Shown here: in pieces, positions 10,409-23,400 of the stretch
How the letters are laid out: every line of letters starts with the position of its first letter
Numbering within the stretch: position 1 is the stretch's first letter
Origin: Phoronis australis
Taxonomy: Eukaryota > Phoronida > Phoronidae
Assembly: GCA_002633005.1 (NCBI GenBank)
Contig: NMRA01000148.1
Coordinates: forward strand, 703,244-767,243
Reading direction: 5' to 3'
DNA length: 64,000 nucleotides
Notes under the pieces: generated by a model
Databases searched by the model: none
Seen by the model: the letters and a program-made list of their open reading frames with translations, nothing else
Told to the model about the DNA's origin: nothing
Position numbers and translations under genes: made by a program

Positions 10409-10956
10409 CTCAGAAGCGTGTTCAACAGAGTGAACGCCCGCTAGCGTGTACTCGCGAACACAAGGAACAGCTCCTGAACAGCTGTGAGTGCTCACTGTGC
10501 GATCCAGTATGGCGACTCTGAAGCATATCTGCTTCTGTGTTGAACGGTTTAGCCGATGAGCTTAACACTAACAGTCCTTCCTATGGCGTACTGAGCGACT
10601 GACTATGATTAATCTTTGCCAATATTAATATCAGCAGCCCAAGACAACAACCGTGAAGGCTTTGGAACGACAAGAATCGAAAATTACGTCGAGGAAACTG
10701 TTCCTTGCTACAGCGACCCGCAATTTAAGTCGCACTTTCGGATGAGTCGGTCAACTTTTGAGGTTAGTTTTCGTGTTGCAGAACCATAATGGGTTCATAT
10801 GTTGCAGACATGAAGCCTTCGCGGCAGGACGCCATCTTGGAAATCTAAGCGAACATGCTCTCGAGGTTGTTTGCGAGCGCTAACGTAAACACAGCTGTTC
10901 AGGACGAAGGCGCTCAAATCGCTCGTGGGCGCTCACTCTATTGAACACGCTTCTGG
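10409..10956. mobile_element. PIF/Harbinger-like remnant with inverted ends
   Basis: Inverted repeats of about 30 bp (CAGAAGCGTGTTCAACAGAG at the left, CTCTATTGAACACGCTTCTG at the right) bound a 0.55-kb element. Inside, 10634-10761 (+) reads NYVEETVPCYSDPQFKSHFR followed by MSRSTFE, the pattern of the N-terminal part of Harbinger transposases (a PxYSDxxFxxHFRMxRxTFE run), bounded by AG and GT like an exon. The rest of the transposase is missing. Confidence 0.55.
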
Positions 10957-11148
10957 TGCCAGTGGAAGTGAACGAAGTCAACAAATTGTCTAACAGCACT
11001 CGCACTGCCACTTGCACTGCCTGGACTTCGATTATAGCCTGGAAACAGAATGAAAAGTTGAACATATATTGTTTTTCTCAAGGAACAGTACTTTTAATGG
11101 CATTGATTAATTTTGTGTCTCATTTTATTTCACCAGTTTTTACACACA

Positions 11149-11193
11149 CCATGCAAATTACAAAGCTGTATAGTTATACAGTTTTGTACCAGT
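11149..11193. repeat. hairpin related to one at 41464-41502
   Basis: TACAAAGCTGTATA and TATACAGTTTTGTA form a short-looped stem with one mismatch. A near-identical stem and a similar left flank occur at 41464-41502, so this is a small dispersed repeat. Confidence 0.55.
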
Positions 11194-11324
11194 GATAGTC
11201 ATTACATCGCCTGTGAATGCCATAAGCATACATGGCCTGTAGGTGCTGTACATTATGCCTTTTACTTTGAATTTGGCTTTTTCATATTTCTGGTAAGCTT
11301 TCTACCTCATTTTACACAGAAGAA

Positions 11325-11447
11325 ATGTCTGCTGAAGCAAAACCAAAAAAGACAAGGAGGCCATTGCGCCATGAAACAACATCATCTAAGACAGAAGGCA
11401 GCGATACAAAACGTGTCAAAGTAGACAAAAATGCTCCGCCAATTCAG
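11325..11447 (+). CDS. THOC5: THOC5 exon 1
   Basis: Residues 1-41, a basic and polar start like the family N-terminus. Donor GTAAGT, phase 0. The ATG is five bases after a possible acceptor ttacacag. Confidence 0.85.
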
Positions 11448-14400
11448 GTAAGTTTAGACAAGGGTAACTATGCAACGCTCGACACTTGTCGCCAAAGGCG
11501 ACTTGGCGAAAATGCCTGGTTGGCAAACGAAATCTGAGGTCGCCGAAAACTGAAATCCCAGGTCGCCAAATGAAATCTGAGATCGCCAAAAACTAAAAAT
11601 CCCAAGTCGCCGAATGAAATCATCGACTAAAAAAAAGGGTCGTGCTGTACTAGTCCATTCTCAGAAGTTTACGTGTCCTCTTCAATTTCTCCCCACAAAT
11701 GTGCATTTGTATACGCCTTCCCTAACTCAATTCTTCCTTCCAACGACGAACACAAAATGCAGACGATCGTACTGGAGGTGCTTGTTTCACCAATCTTGTC
11801 TTCATTTGCCGAACAATTCCGACTTCTGTCTGTTTACTTCCTGTTGTAATTTGAGCACGTGTTAGATGTTTGCTGATCGCTGTGTGGCAAATGCACTGAT
11901 TTCACAAACAAACAGAACAATTGTTAACCAAAGGTTCTAAATCTAGGAGAACTGTTAGTTAAAGTTTGGAAGTCAACACAAACTAAAATAAATTTTGGGG
12001 GAATTATTGTCTGATTTTAATACTGGCAGTGGCGACTTCGTGGCGAGTTGGGATTTTTCCTAGCTTGCCAAACACAATCTACAGGACGCCAAGTCAAGCA
12101 CTGCTATGTATGTTTACATGGCCTTACATTTATGTCAAATGTTTTCAAAACATTGCTGGATTTGGTAGATGTATCCTGGCTGTTAAAGCTGAATGAAGGT
12201 CTAGAATGTTCTTCATTGCGATGTTGGAATGAGTCAATCTACTGGAACTTCTGTAATTTGAGTAGATTTGTGACGTGTTACACCATAAAGCTGTTTGCAA
12301 CGATGTCATTTAGTGCTTTGTGTATTCCCACAGATGAATGTCTCTACCAAGCCGTCTCCAAATGAAATTAATACCCAGGACTCTTAAATGTGGCATTTTG
12401 TACAAGCCAAAAGTATTCAGACAAAATTATACAGAATTCCCTGTCATGACGGCTGAACAGACAGAGTAGTCTTCTATTAAGAATGACAAGGAATTAACAG
12501 GCCAGTCAGTAAGGTGGCTGAGCCATTCTGTAAATAGAATTTTGCCACCACAGTACTTATCACCAGTAATTTTTGCTGTTTACAGAATTAGCCGTCATGG
12601 CTGCAAACAGTATTTCGTATGATTTCTTTTGTCCTGTACTGTAGAATAGTTCAAGCTATGTAACATTGAATTAAAAAGTTACTCAACAGCTCTACTGTAG
12701 GCTACATTCTTCCCATTGCTACATGCAGTAGCACTGTGAAAGAGTGATGATTTTGACTTTTAGTTGGTTGGGTGGTTACACTCAGACATGTCTCTCTGTG
12801 ACTTAAAATTGCAACAATAAATGACTAACACTAATTCGTGTTCTGTTCATGATTTGCATGCGCTCTCACCATGAAAAAGAAATTAAAATTCAAATTATCA
12901 TGTTATTGCCTTTAGGAGAGACCTCTGTTCTATGCTGAAGAAGATTCAATCTCGGAGCAAGATTTAGGAACTGACGAGAAGGTTCACAAAATGGCTTGTG
13001 AAGAAATCCGCAAGTGCATGGATGATATCAAAAGTCTGAAGGAGTCTGGAGATCCTACAGCTGTATGTACATCGAACTCTCTACTAAAACCTACCCATTC
13101 TCCTATCCTGTCGATTTCTCAAACAAAAACATGTGCTCTGGCATAGCTTTCCAAGCTCTTTGTTCGATACCTTTCTGTGGGTCGCGTGAGTTTGAATTGG
13201 AGCCTGGCTGTGGTCGTATTTTCAGAATGCTTCGCTATGGCAGAGCTATGAGTTACTGGTTTAATCATGATTGTCTTTCTATAATAAGATGTGACTGAAA
13301 GTTTGCAAATTTTTGCTCGTGCATCGTCTGCATTGGAATTTACATCCTGAGATTGACTTTTAGAAATTCCCAGTAATAGTAATATTTTTAATGTTCTGTC
13401 AACAATACTGGGCAAGTTTGTGTGTCTATACTGGGCAAGTTTGTGTGCCTATAAAAAGCAATACTTAGATAAAATTTTATGCATATCATACTACTTTAAT
13501 GTTAATTTTAGGATTATTCCTCAATAAAATGAAAAATATGGGCCTACTCGCCATTATCAACATTCTCTATATCTTCTACTTCAGGCTGCAGAAATTGCTG
13601 AAAACAGAATTCATGGCTCCCTCCAGTTTCTCACCTTGAAGCGTCTTAACCGCATTGCCCACCTGAGGTGCAAGAAAGTTCGAGATGAGACGAGCGAGGC
13701 AAAGGGAAACATCGACAAGTACCACCTTCAACTGCAGAACTTGTTGTATGAAGTGATGCACTTGCAGAAGGAGATTACCAAGTGCTTGGAGTTCAAGTAT
13801 GTTGTCAGGGCCCTGGCTCACCTGAGGGGGGAAAGTGCACTAACCGTCTTGTGCCTTCTGAGAGATCAATTTTTTGGTTGAGGGGGAACTTCCCCCCTCG
13901 CCCTGGTCACCACCAATTCCTCCCTCTCCTTGGTCACCAATTCCTCCGTCCCCCTGATCACCACCAGTTCCCCCCACCCCCTGGTCACCACCAATTCCTC
14001 CACCCCCAGTCGCCACCCTTTATATCAATAGTGCCTCAAGTAGCCAAAACTAATATTTTGCAGAAGTGATTCTAACCTTGAGGGGAATTTTATTAATCAT
14101 TGGAGGCAGACTTTTAGGTTTGATTGGGGGAATTTGCCTGATTTTAAAATATTTTTCATAGGGTAATGAGGCCGATGTTCAGGGCACTGAGAGCCCTGGT
14201 TGTACACCGGGTGTCTGAGTTTTTTGTGTTCACTATGGGATTTGCAGTGTGTTGCATTGATGCTAAGAAAGGATTCAACTAATTTTGATTTCTTTGTCAT
14301 GGTTTGCACAAGCTATGTAGAGAGACTAGTCAACTAAACAAAATGACGGTATAACCAACGTTGTAGAATATTTTTGTTGTAGCTTAACCCGTATTCCACT

Positions 14401-17400
14401 GTAGAAACATTCCGCAATAGTCTGCAAAACAAAGTACTTTGATAGCATGGATTTCACAGAAAGTTGAAATAGCCATTTCCCAAAATAACGGTTACATTTC
14501 GAAATTTGCTTTGTTGCTAGATGGCGCTAGATTATTTTTTGTGTCAATGCCACTTGCAGTTTACATGTAGACTTTAAAGTAATGGAATTTTTCAGACTTA
14601 AACAAGTCTTTGCTATCATCTTGCCGTCAAATCACCACTGCTGTACGGTTGGATGTTCAAATGATTCACACAAAATTGCCCGGTGATACTGAGTGCCACC
14701 AAATGAAGGAAATTGTATTTCATTTTTGCCACCTTTACTGCCTGAATTTGAAATTAAGTCAAACTGAAGTCCCTTTTTTGCTTTCACTCTAAGGAGTTGT
14801 ATGTTGAACATTTCCCATCATTTCAATTCTTGTCATGTGACGCTTGCTAATTGGAAGTATGGGTGTGAGGCTGTGATGGTGCAATGTGAACGTGCAGTTT
14901 ATATCTTACTAACTGTTTCACGTAGATCTAAAGACGAAGAGATTGACCTTGTGCCAGAAGAACAATTCTACCAGGAAGCCCCTCCTGAAATAGCCAAACC
15001 GGTAAGTAGTTTCATTGTTCTTCATGTTTGGACCACTCGGTGCCCGCAATGTTTCCATGCTATAATTCTTCAGAGTATTAATTTAGTCTGATTAGGTTAT
15101 TACTATTCAAGCTAATTATTTTAAAACTGCATATTTTCATTAAGGTGCATCCATGTGGCTTGTTATTTGGACTGTATCTAATCTTTGCTCTTTGTGGAGG
15201 TGGAAACCAGTCTTAATGAAAAAGGTGTGCTTTCACAAAGAACTGGGTGGTAACTATAACTTCCAAGGGTCTTGAGTACAGCTCATTAAGGCAGAAAGAA
15301 GAGGAAAAGACTGGTCATCAAATCTAGACTCTGATGTTATTGTTACTAGCATGTTGAGTCACTGACATTAGGTATGACACGATTCTACTACTGCAGGAAT
15401 ACTTGCAGCTGTTTTGAACTTTCAATAATTTGAGGCGAAGGTCAAGGTCGTTTTTACACTGCTTTGGTGCTTTGGCTTTACATTTCATATGTATCGTAGG
15501 AACTGACAAAGAAGAATCCTCACAAAAGGATGAAAGCAAGACTGGACTGGGAGTTGGCACAAAGAAAACAGTAAGGGTGATAAGTAAAATGTTGAGTGAT
15601 TTATACCACAGTGTTGACACTGTGGACAGGTCAATAAAATGCCTAGATTTCCTTTGACTGCCAGACCACTTTGGCGGCTGAAACTGATGAGCAACCATAT
15701 TGAGCTTGGTGTGAAGCAATAACAAACCGTCCATTCTTCTCAAACCAAAAGAACAATTGTAATGAAACATACACATCCATCTTTTTGGGTTAAACCAATT
15801 CAAGTAGTTTAAACTAACTTATCTAGTTGTTTTCAAGGCTTGCTGAACAACTGAGAACCACTGAGGAATCCAAGGATGTCATCTCGTCGGACATGAAGAA
15901 GAAGAAGGAATATCTGGAGAGTCTTCAGCCGAAGCTTAGTGCCATCCTGCTGGTTGGTCTCTTCTCAATACATGTATAACTTGATTGTGTGAATTACTGA
16001 TGTGACAGCTTAGTGGTTTATGTGATTGTCTCAAAAATATACTCACACTTCAAATGACAATAGCTGCTTGACATAGGAACAAGATTACTGGTTTAAATGT
16101 AGGTGGTCAAAAATTGAGCATTAAGTCTTTAAAACCAAAATAAATTTGTTTATTTAGCTGTTAAGAAAATTAATTGTATTCATATCTCGTTGAGTTTTTT
16201 TTTGAGTTTCCTGTAATATCATTCAATAAGTTTTTGTTCTCTAAGGGGTGGATGGGCTTACATGCGATAATAACCCAATAGAGTTAGTGAACGTTTACAT
16301 GGGGTGGGGTTTTACCGGAGCGGGTAAGGTATTTCCCCATGTCTCACCTAGAACTGATATCGATTTGTATGACTGTGTAATTTTCCACCACTTCAGTCGA
16401 CCAAGCCTGTCCAGGAATACCTCGGCATGAGGTTTGATGAAGTGCGGGAGCAGCACAGGACCGCCGCCCATCTGCCAGAACCCCTGTATGTGTTGTACAT
16501 GCAGGCAACAGCCTATCACGAGGCCTGTGGTGAGTTATTAGGTGCAGTTAAGATTCCTAAACCTTATTTCAATCTGTATTTATTGCCTTTGTAAGCTAGT
16601 GGTCGCGACAAAAGTTAAAGCCAAATTAACCTGTACTTAGTTAATTTACTTGTTCCGGTAGCCTTAGATCTTAGAAATACTGTTGATAATCATTAACTGA
16701 TGATTACCGTAAACTGTCATTGTGCTATTGTCATTTCAGACAAGAATATGTCGGTCAGCATCAGTGGTGATATAGAGGCGGCCAAGAACCTGGAAACAGA
16801 GAAACCACCTGAGATTGGTAAGTTCCCACTGGCAGTGTCTAAAGTAGCTTTATAGGTTAAGTTTGTCTTGCTGGTGATTTGCTGAAGTAAGACTTAGCCC
16901 TCTTTTGGAGGTCCAGAAATCTGGAACTTCAAAATAAAGGGTAATCGCACCAAAATATGAACATCATCTTGGTCTGTAAATATATATTTATCATGACTGC
17001 ATGCTGTGTGATAATTTTCTGAATTAGTCTTTTTAAAATATCTGCCTTAAAAGCTACTTCTGTTGGACCTTTTTCTGTTGAAATCTTTTAAATCAGAATA
17101 AGATTATGCTACATATGAAACAACTTTTTTATGATAGTTTACATTGGCGACATAATGAAATACAGCTTGTTGCTAGATTGTGTTAGAATATTTGCATTCT
17201 TGTATAGATTTTTTACCCTGAGATTTTTCCTAATTTTTTGTAATTTTTTGTGACCATCATGCTGTCAAATTGCCACTGTTGGGATATTCAAACGATTCAC
17301 ACAAAAATTTCAACATCTTAAAATGTCCGTGAATGAAGGAAATTATGTTTCGTCAACTCGAGCTCTGACAATGCTAAAGAGTTGTGTGTCCATTGTTCCG

Positions 17401-20400
17401 TTGTTGTTTTTGTTTTCAGTGGAAGACAGTGACAGTGATCAAGAAGAAGATTCACACAAGAAGAAATCGGTGCGTACCTAAGGTGGACGTTTAATACTCG
17501 TCAAATGTCCACTGGTTCTTGAAGCCACTAATCACAAACTAGTAGCACCACCATATGTTGCCCGCTTGGCTGATGGCCAACTTACAAATGTCAGGTTATT
17601 CCAGTTCATTGAGTTAAATTTAATTTAAAGGTTGGTTGGTTCCAACCCAGAAATCCCAAAATTATTGAGTTCAGTAAGAGGTTTTATTCAAAAGTCAGTG
17701 TTGTTTGCATTCAAAATCCCCCAAGGTAGATGGTTTGAGCCTCGAGTATCTTCTTCAACTCCTTCCCACTACAACAACCAGTTGTAAAGTAGTGCAAACA
17801 TAATAACTACGATAAATTAAAAGGAATTGTGTCAGTTTATATAGCTTAAAATACACAATGTCATGTCTCAGAATTGCCAACCTAGTAAAGGGTCTATGTA
17901 AATATTCTTCTGTGTTCGTTTATACCAGAAACACAGGCGACGCACCATGGGCGATCACATGTCTCTGAAGCGACAGAAGGCACTGAAGAAACACCCCCTG
18001 TCTGTGATGATTGTCATCAAGTGTAAAGGTGTGGTTTGACCCTTTTAATGTATTCATTTTTATTAGTTCATTCTTGTGAAGAGGCATGATTGTGAATTAC
18101 TGGGTAGTTTAGCATTTTATTTGACAAATGATCACTCTCAGTCTAAATTTCATGTTCTTGTCTTACGATGACTGTAATTCAGTGTTGAAATTTTTGGAGT
18201 AACATTTTTACTTCTCGTTGACATCATTGGACATGCAATTGTTGTGCAAACAAAACAAGAAAAATCTGTCTTTCGTGGTCATGAAATTTAAGAGAAGGTT
18301 GTCCATTTTAGGTGTCAACCATTTCTTCTTTTGAGTTACTAAAGTTGTTTTAAAATTTCTTATTTTAAAAGTACTATAGATCACCAAACTGACAGAAAAT
18401 CATGCTCAATTTCAATAGATGGCAGCAGATTACAAATGACCTTTTACTACCTGCTGACCCTTGAGATCATCACTATGACGATGACACTGGATAAAGAAGA
18501 TACTTCTTCCTACAGTACTATATCAGGGGGGTAAGTGCATTACATACGTGAAACTTATTGCACAATATTTGTCATGTCAGTTTTTCATTCATTTTACCTT
18601 GTTCCTGTGATTTGCTGCTTTCAGAAACAAATCAAGGGTGAAATATAGGCTTTTTTAACATCTATATCGATACTAGGTAAACACCATTCTCTCGTCCAGG
18701 TGTGAGATAAATTTTATGTCAGTTTTTTACTTAAAAGTTTTCGAGATTTCAGTGATAATGTGTCCTTAGACTGTATAAGTACAAAACTAAATAAATATTA
18801 AATCTGAAACAGGAAACAGGGATTTGATGAGAAATGGTTAGTAAAAGCTCAATTCCAGCTATCTTTGTTTCAGTGACTTGCTGTCATCAGACTCCCTATT
18901 GGCCTGTCTATACCCTGGGGACTATGGTGACGACACGCCCAACTCATCTAATCAGTACACACTCCACAGTCTTGGGTTAGTTCATTGCTTTGTGAAAATA
19001 ATTCCTTTTTGGTGAAGTCTTAAGTGGCCATGTTGTGTTACCATGAATAGTTGAGTTTGCTTTTTTCTCAAGTTTCTTATAGTGAATTGTCTTTTGCCTG
19101 TAAACAACCACAAAGTTTGCCTTGCAAGATAAGCTGGTGATATTGGCTACCTTGCTTAACTTGTCGTCGCATAACTAGTCAATCTACTATTAAGTTATCA
19201 CCTTTCCTTCAGTCTCGATTCCTGCTCATACACATCCATATTTGCATGTACGAACCCAAAGGTGACCGTTTAAGCTTGAAGACGATCACATGAGTGGTTT
19301 TTATCCACTGTGCTGCATTTTGGGATAACTAACATCAAGCGCAACGAATACTGAATATTTTCATTTTTGTTTTTTGAGTTATGTTGTGTTTAGTTCTCAT
19401 TGTTATTTAGTGCCCCTCAGATGATAATTCTTCCAAATCAGACTAGGGGTCTTAAGACGAGTAAGAAACAACCTCACCTTATATCCACTGAGTTACTTGG
19501 CATTCTTGATTTTTGTTGTAAAGAAGTGTAGTGATGCACCAGTATCATAACCTAAGTTAAATAACTTGTTGACAACCTTCATCCATGCTAATTACTTTGA
19601 CTGAGTGTTAGAAATAAACTGCTCCATTAGATGAGCCTATGTTGAACTTTTACTAAAAATATAACTTAAATGATTTGTTTTGCCACATTTGTTGTGTATT
19701 GCGTGTTTCAGACTGGCAGACTTTGCCTCCTACATTAGTGACCTCGGGCGACCTTATGTCTGGGCACAGTGGTTGGCTGGACTTCAGTTCATGGCAGGGT
19801 CGGAGGTTAGACATGCCCAATCCTCCTTGAGTGCTAGTCACATGGGAGAAACCATCCAGAGAATACGACGGAGGATTCAAGCTCGCCTGTCCTTGCAGAA
19901 GCAGTTAGCAGCCTTGGGTCTGTGAATTATTTCATATGAAACGGTCTTGAACTTTGTTAACTGAATTCAATTATACAATGGTACGATTTCTTGCCAACAT
20001 AAACTCCCTCATATGCTGGACTAGAGTAATTTTTGAGACTGGTTCAGCTTTGTATAGCCTTTATTGTAACATTGCACTTGTAGTAAGTAACTTCTTTCGT
20101 TTTTATAACGATAACAGAAGACAACGATGAATTATGGACACTTTTAACCATATTGCACTTTTAGTCGTGAAAGTGTTGTCTTACAAGGTACAATGTTGCC
20201 CAAAAGATTTTTAGAAAACTAAATGTTTCATGATAATAAATATTTGAATGTTAAAGAAGAAAAGAGCTAACAAACCTATCATTGTGATTCTTTTTCCAGT
20301 TTGAGATAATGTTGTGGCAGAATAAGAATAAGACATCTTGTTAATAGAAATTGTCTTTCACTTTTAGAAAATGGCAGTGTGGTTATCGCGAAGGAGATTG

Positions 20401-23400
20401 CTCACCTATTTCCCGCAAAAATTTGCAGCAAGTTGTTGTCTTGGAAGAGAACGACATATGAAGACCTGAAGGTAAGGACTGCCTCTTGTCTTTTTTAGTC
20501 ATGGCTTTCTCTGCCCGAGGGTGATAGCAGTGGTTTTGTTGTGGTTTGATCATCTCAATATTGTTGTGTTGATTATGTTCTTATGTTCTTCTCTGTGGGT
20601 TTAATAATGTCAATATCTTATTGCAGATCCTGCCATACACTTGTGCTCTGTTCACTGCCAACAACGTTCACGAGACTGACATGTTTTACACTGCTCAGTT
20701 TTCAAGAGGAAGTGGTAAGGCCCACCATAATGTGCTTTGAGTTCATCTCTGACAAAACCGACTCTGAGATCAAAATCATCATGTACTATCAGCACACCAT
20801 GCCAAGAACTAACACTTCTGAATTACTGTGCAATGGGTTCAACCAACTACTTTTCACAGTTAACCAAATTCAAGGCTTCTATGCTAAGTTATGAGATATA
20901 CCATTTGGGAGGTAAAAATGCTTTTGCACTGAACTGATTATATTACACCTTTTCATTATACTATGTGTTTGTTACGATGCTTTACAATATTTCTCAGACT
21001 TTTTCTCATGTGTTGTAAACACTGATTTTATGTTATATATTCTCTGTATGGAGCTTTTAATAGCCTGACTGCCACCATCATGTGTATTGGTGATTGTGCC
21101 TTCATTGTGTTTATGATTGCATAAATTAACCTGTCATCACTTTGTCTACATTATCTGTTCAGTTTTGCCTTTTTGCCAATGAAAGAAACTTTCTTCATGC
21201 TGCAAATTTGAATTAGTAGGGAGAATTTATTTTTAGACATTTTTTACTTTAAAAATTGGTCAACTTTTCCAACATGTTGGCTTCAATGACCCATGCAAGC
21301 CAAGTTGTTTAGCTCAGTTCTCATTAATAACGTATTGTCAGTTCTTACGATACTCAGAGCCATTTTTAAAAATTTCACACAGCACTTATTATGTCAAGCC
21401 AAAGTTGTAAACTTCAAACTCGAAGATATCAAGTTAGAGGCCATGAATGTATCTTTGGACCAATTGGTGAGGTCCAGTCGGTCCATGGTGTTCTCGTGTG
21501 TAGTCTCACCAATGCTAACTTCCTGTTCAAGATCAGAAGCCACATCAAAGGGTTGCAACCAAAACATGAACCAAAGCAATAATGCTTTAAACGTTATAAG
21601 AAAGCATTCAGTCATATTAGTAAATGGTCTAATTAAAAAATTGCTTACTTACACAGTGTATGGAAAACAATATAATTCGATCTATTTCAGCCACAATGAC
21701 GTCCCATGTGGTGATCAGTCCCAACTACCCCAATACTGTACCTCTGTTTGCTGTGTCCATCCACTGGAAGGGTGGAGAAAAGACGTCACTCACAGGAACT
21801 GATGTCAGAGTAAGGATATTGAATGAAAATTCTCTCCAACATGTCCTCTTACAATGTTTCCATTTTCGGAATAGAAGCCCATCTACATATTAATGTTATG
21901 TAGAACTCGAAAAAATGTCCAAATTTGACTAACTTTCAGAACATTATCTTTGACAGAAAAATGCCGATTCATATGAAAGTTTCACGTATTACTATGGTTT
22001 ATGCATTGTTCTCTCAATTGTACTGTTGGAAATTGTTTTTAAAATTGTCCACTTTTGTGTGAGTGGCTATCAAAAATAAAGTTATGATTTTCATAAAAAA
22101 ATTGAAATGCATGAAACAAAACGATACTTCAGCATTGATGAAAAAAGATGGAATGTCAAAAACAAACGGAATTTGATCATGTTTTGGATACTGTTGTATT
22201 GCAATCAATGAACGTAAAGTTTCATTTTTGATAAATTTTATTATAAAACGTGGTCACCTGACCCAATTAAGTGGAGATTGGTAAAGACAGTAATCAAATT
22301 CTACAGAATTTTGAAATTCTGTAGTTTTGTATATATTTAGCTAAAAACACCGACTTCTTAATTAATTCCTTCACAATCTTGAAGCCTGCCTTGAATGGTA
22401 ATGCATGTAATTTGGTTGCTACAATATAGTTTCAGCATCACTTGAAATACACCAATGCAGTAAAGTACTCGACTAATGAATGATTAGACTCATTTTCTAC
22501 ATTCGTCTATTTCACTTGTCTTATGGTGTTCTATTAAGGCCTCTGTTCTATACAACTACCTTTGAAATTGGTCTTTGTCCTGTGTTCTCACAGGGACACG
22601 ATATAGTGGGAAATGCCTAACTTTATATCATTTCACAACACATTTGAGTGGTTAAGACATTTTCTCTTATGTTGGGAAGGTATTCCTGGGACTATCTGGG
22701 CCAGTAAATCTAAAATGACAAAAATCCATTTGAGGAAGGCTTTTATTGCAAGAGCGTGGTGTCACTGAAGTATGAAGCAAACTGTCCACAAGATGTCTCT
22801 TGTGGAGTGATGTCATGTCTCTTGTGGAGTGATGTCATGTCTCTTGTTTGTGGAGTGATGTCATAGCTTTATTTCCTGACTTCAGGAGCTGGAAGCAGAG
22901 GTCAACATTCACCACAAGGATTTGTTGGCTGCTGGATCACCTGACCAAATTCTGACCAATCAAATCCAACGATTGCTCATGTGTCTGGATGTGTATCTGG
23001 AGACGGACAGTGCTTCAGCTGACTTAGAAGGGCCCAACGAGTTCCCCATGGAAAAAATGTTTCCATTCACGTCCAGGTGAGAAACCAGGAATTTCAAACA
23101 ATTCTTTCGTAATAATGGGCAAGATACAGTATAGTTGATAATTTGTAAAACATTATCAATGAAGTGGGATCAGTGTGTCTGAAGAGTAACAAGGGGCCAA
23201 TCAGCTACACAGATCATGCATCGACCGTTCGTAACTGTCCCCCAGCTGTCTTCTAGATGTGCAGCTGCCGTCTGTTCAACAAAATATTTGTTAACTGTAC
23301 TGGTAGTGCACTTTTATAATTCTATATTTCTCTCTTAAGTCTCTTCATTCACAATAAATCAAAAAATGCATTTTATAGTGAAAATGTCAATACAAGAGAG

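Noticed and set aside
10941-11424. Plus-strand frames just upstream of THOC5
   Set aside because: They run through the inverted end and hairpin repeats and lack family similarity. The THOC5 frame itself starts at 11325.
15324-15803. 159-codon minus-strand frame
   Set aside because: It is the antisense of THOC5 exon 5 and adjacent introns.
21293-21802. 169-codon frame and the overlapping [15 protein letters not shown] frame in THOC5 intron 15
   Set aside because: It overlaps THOC5 exon 16 in another frame. The FGPIGEV stretch recalls GAR1/NAF1 proteins only superficially.
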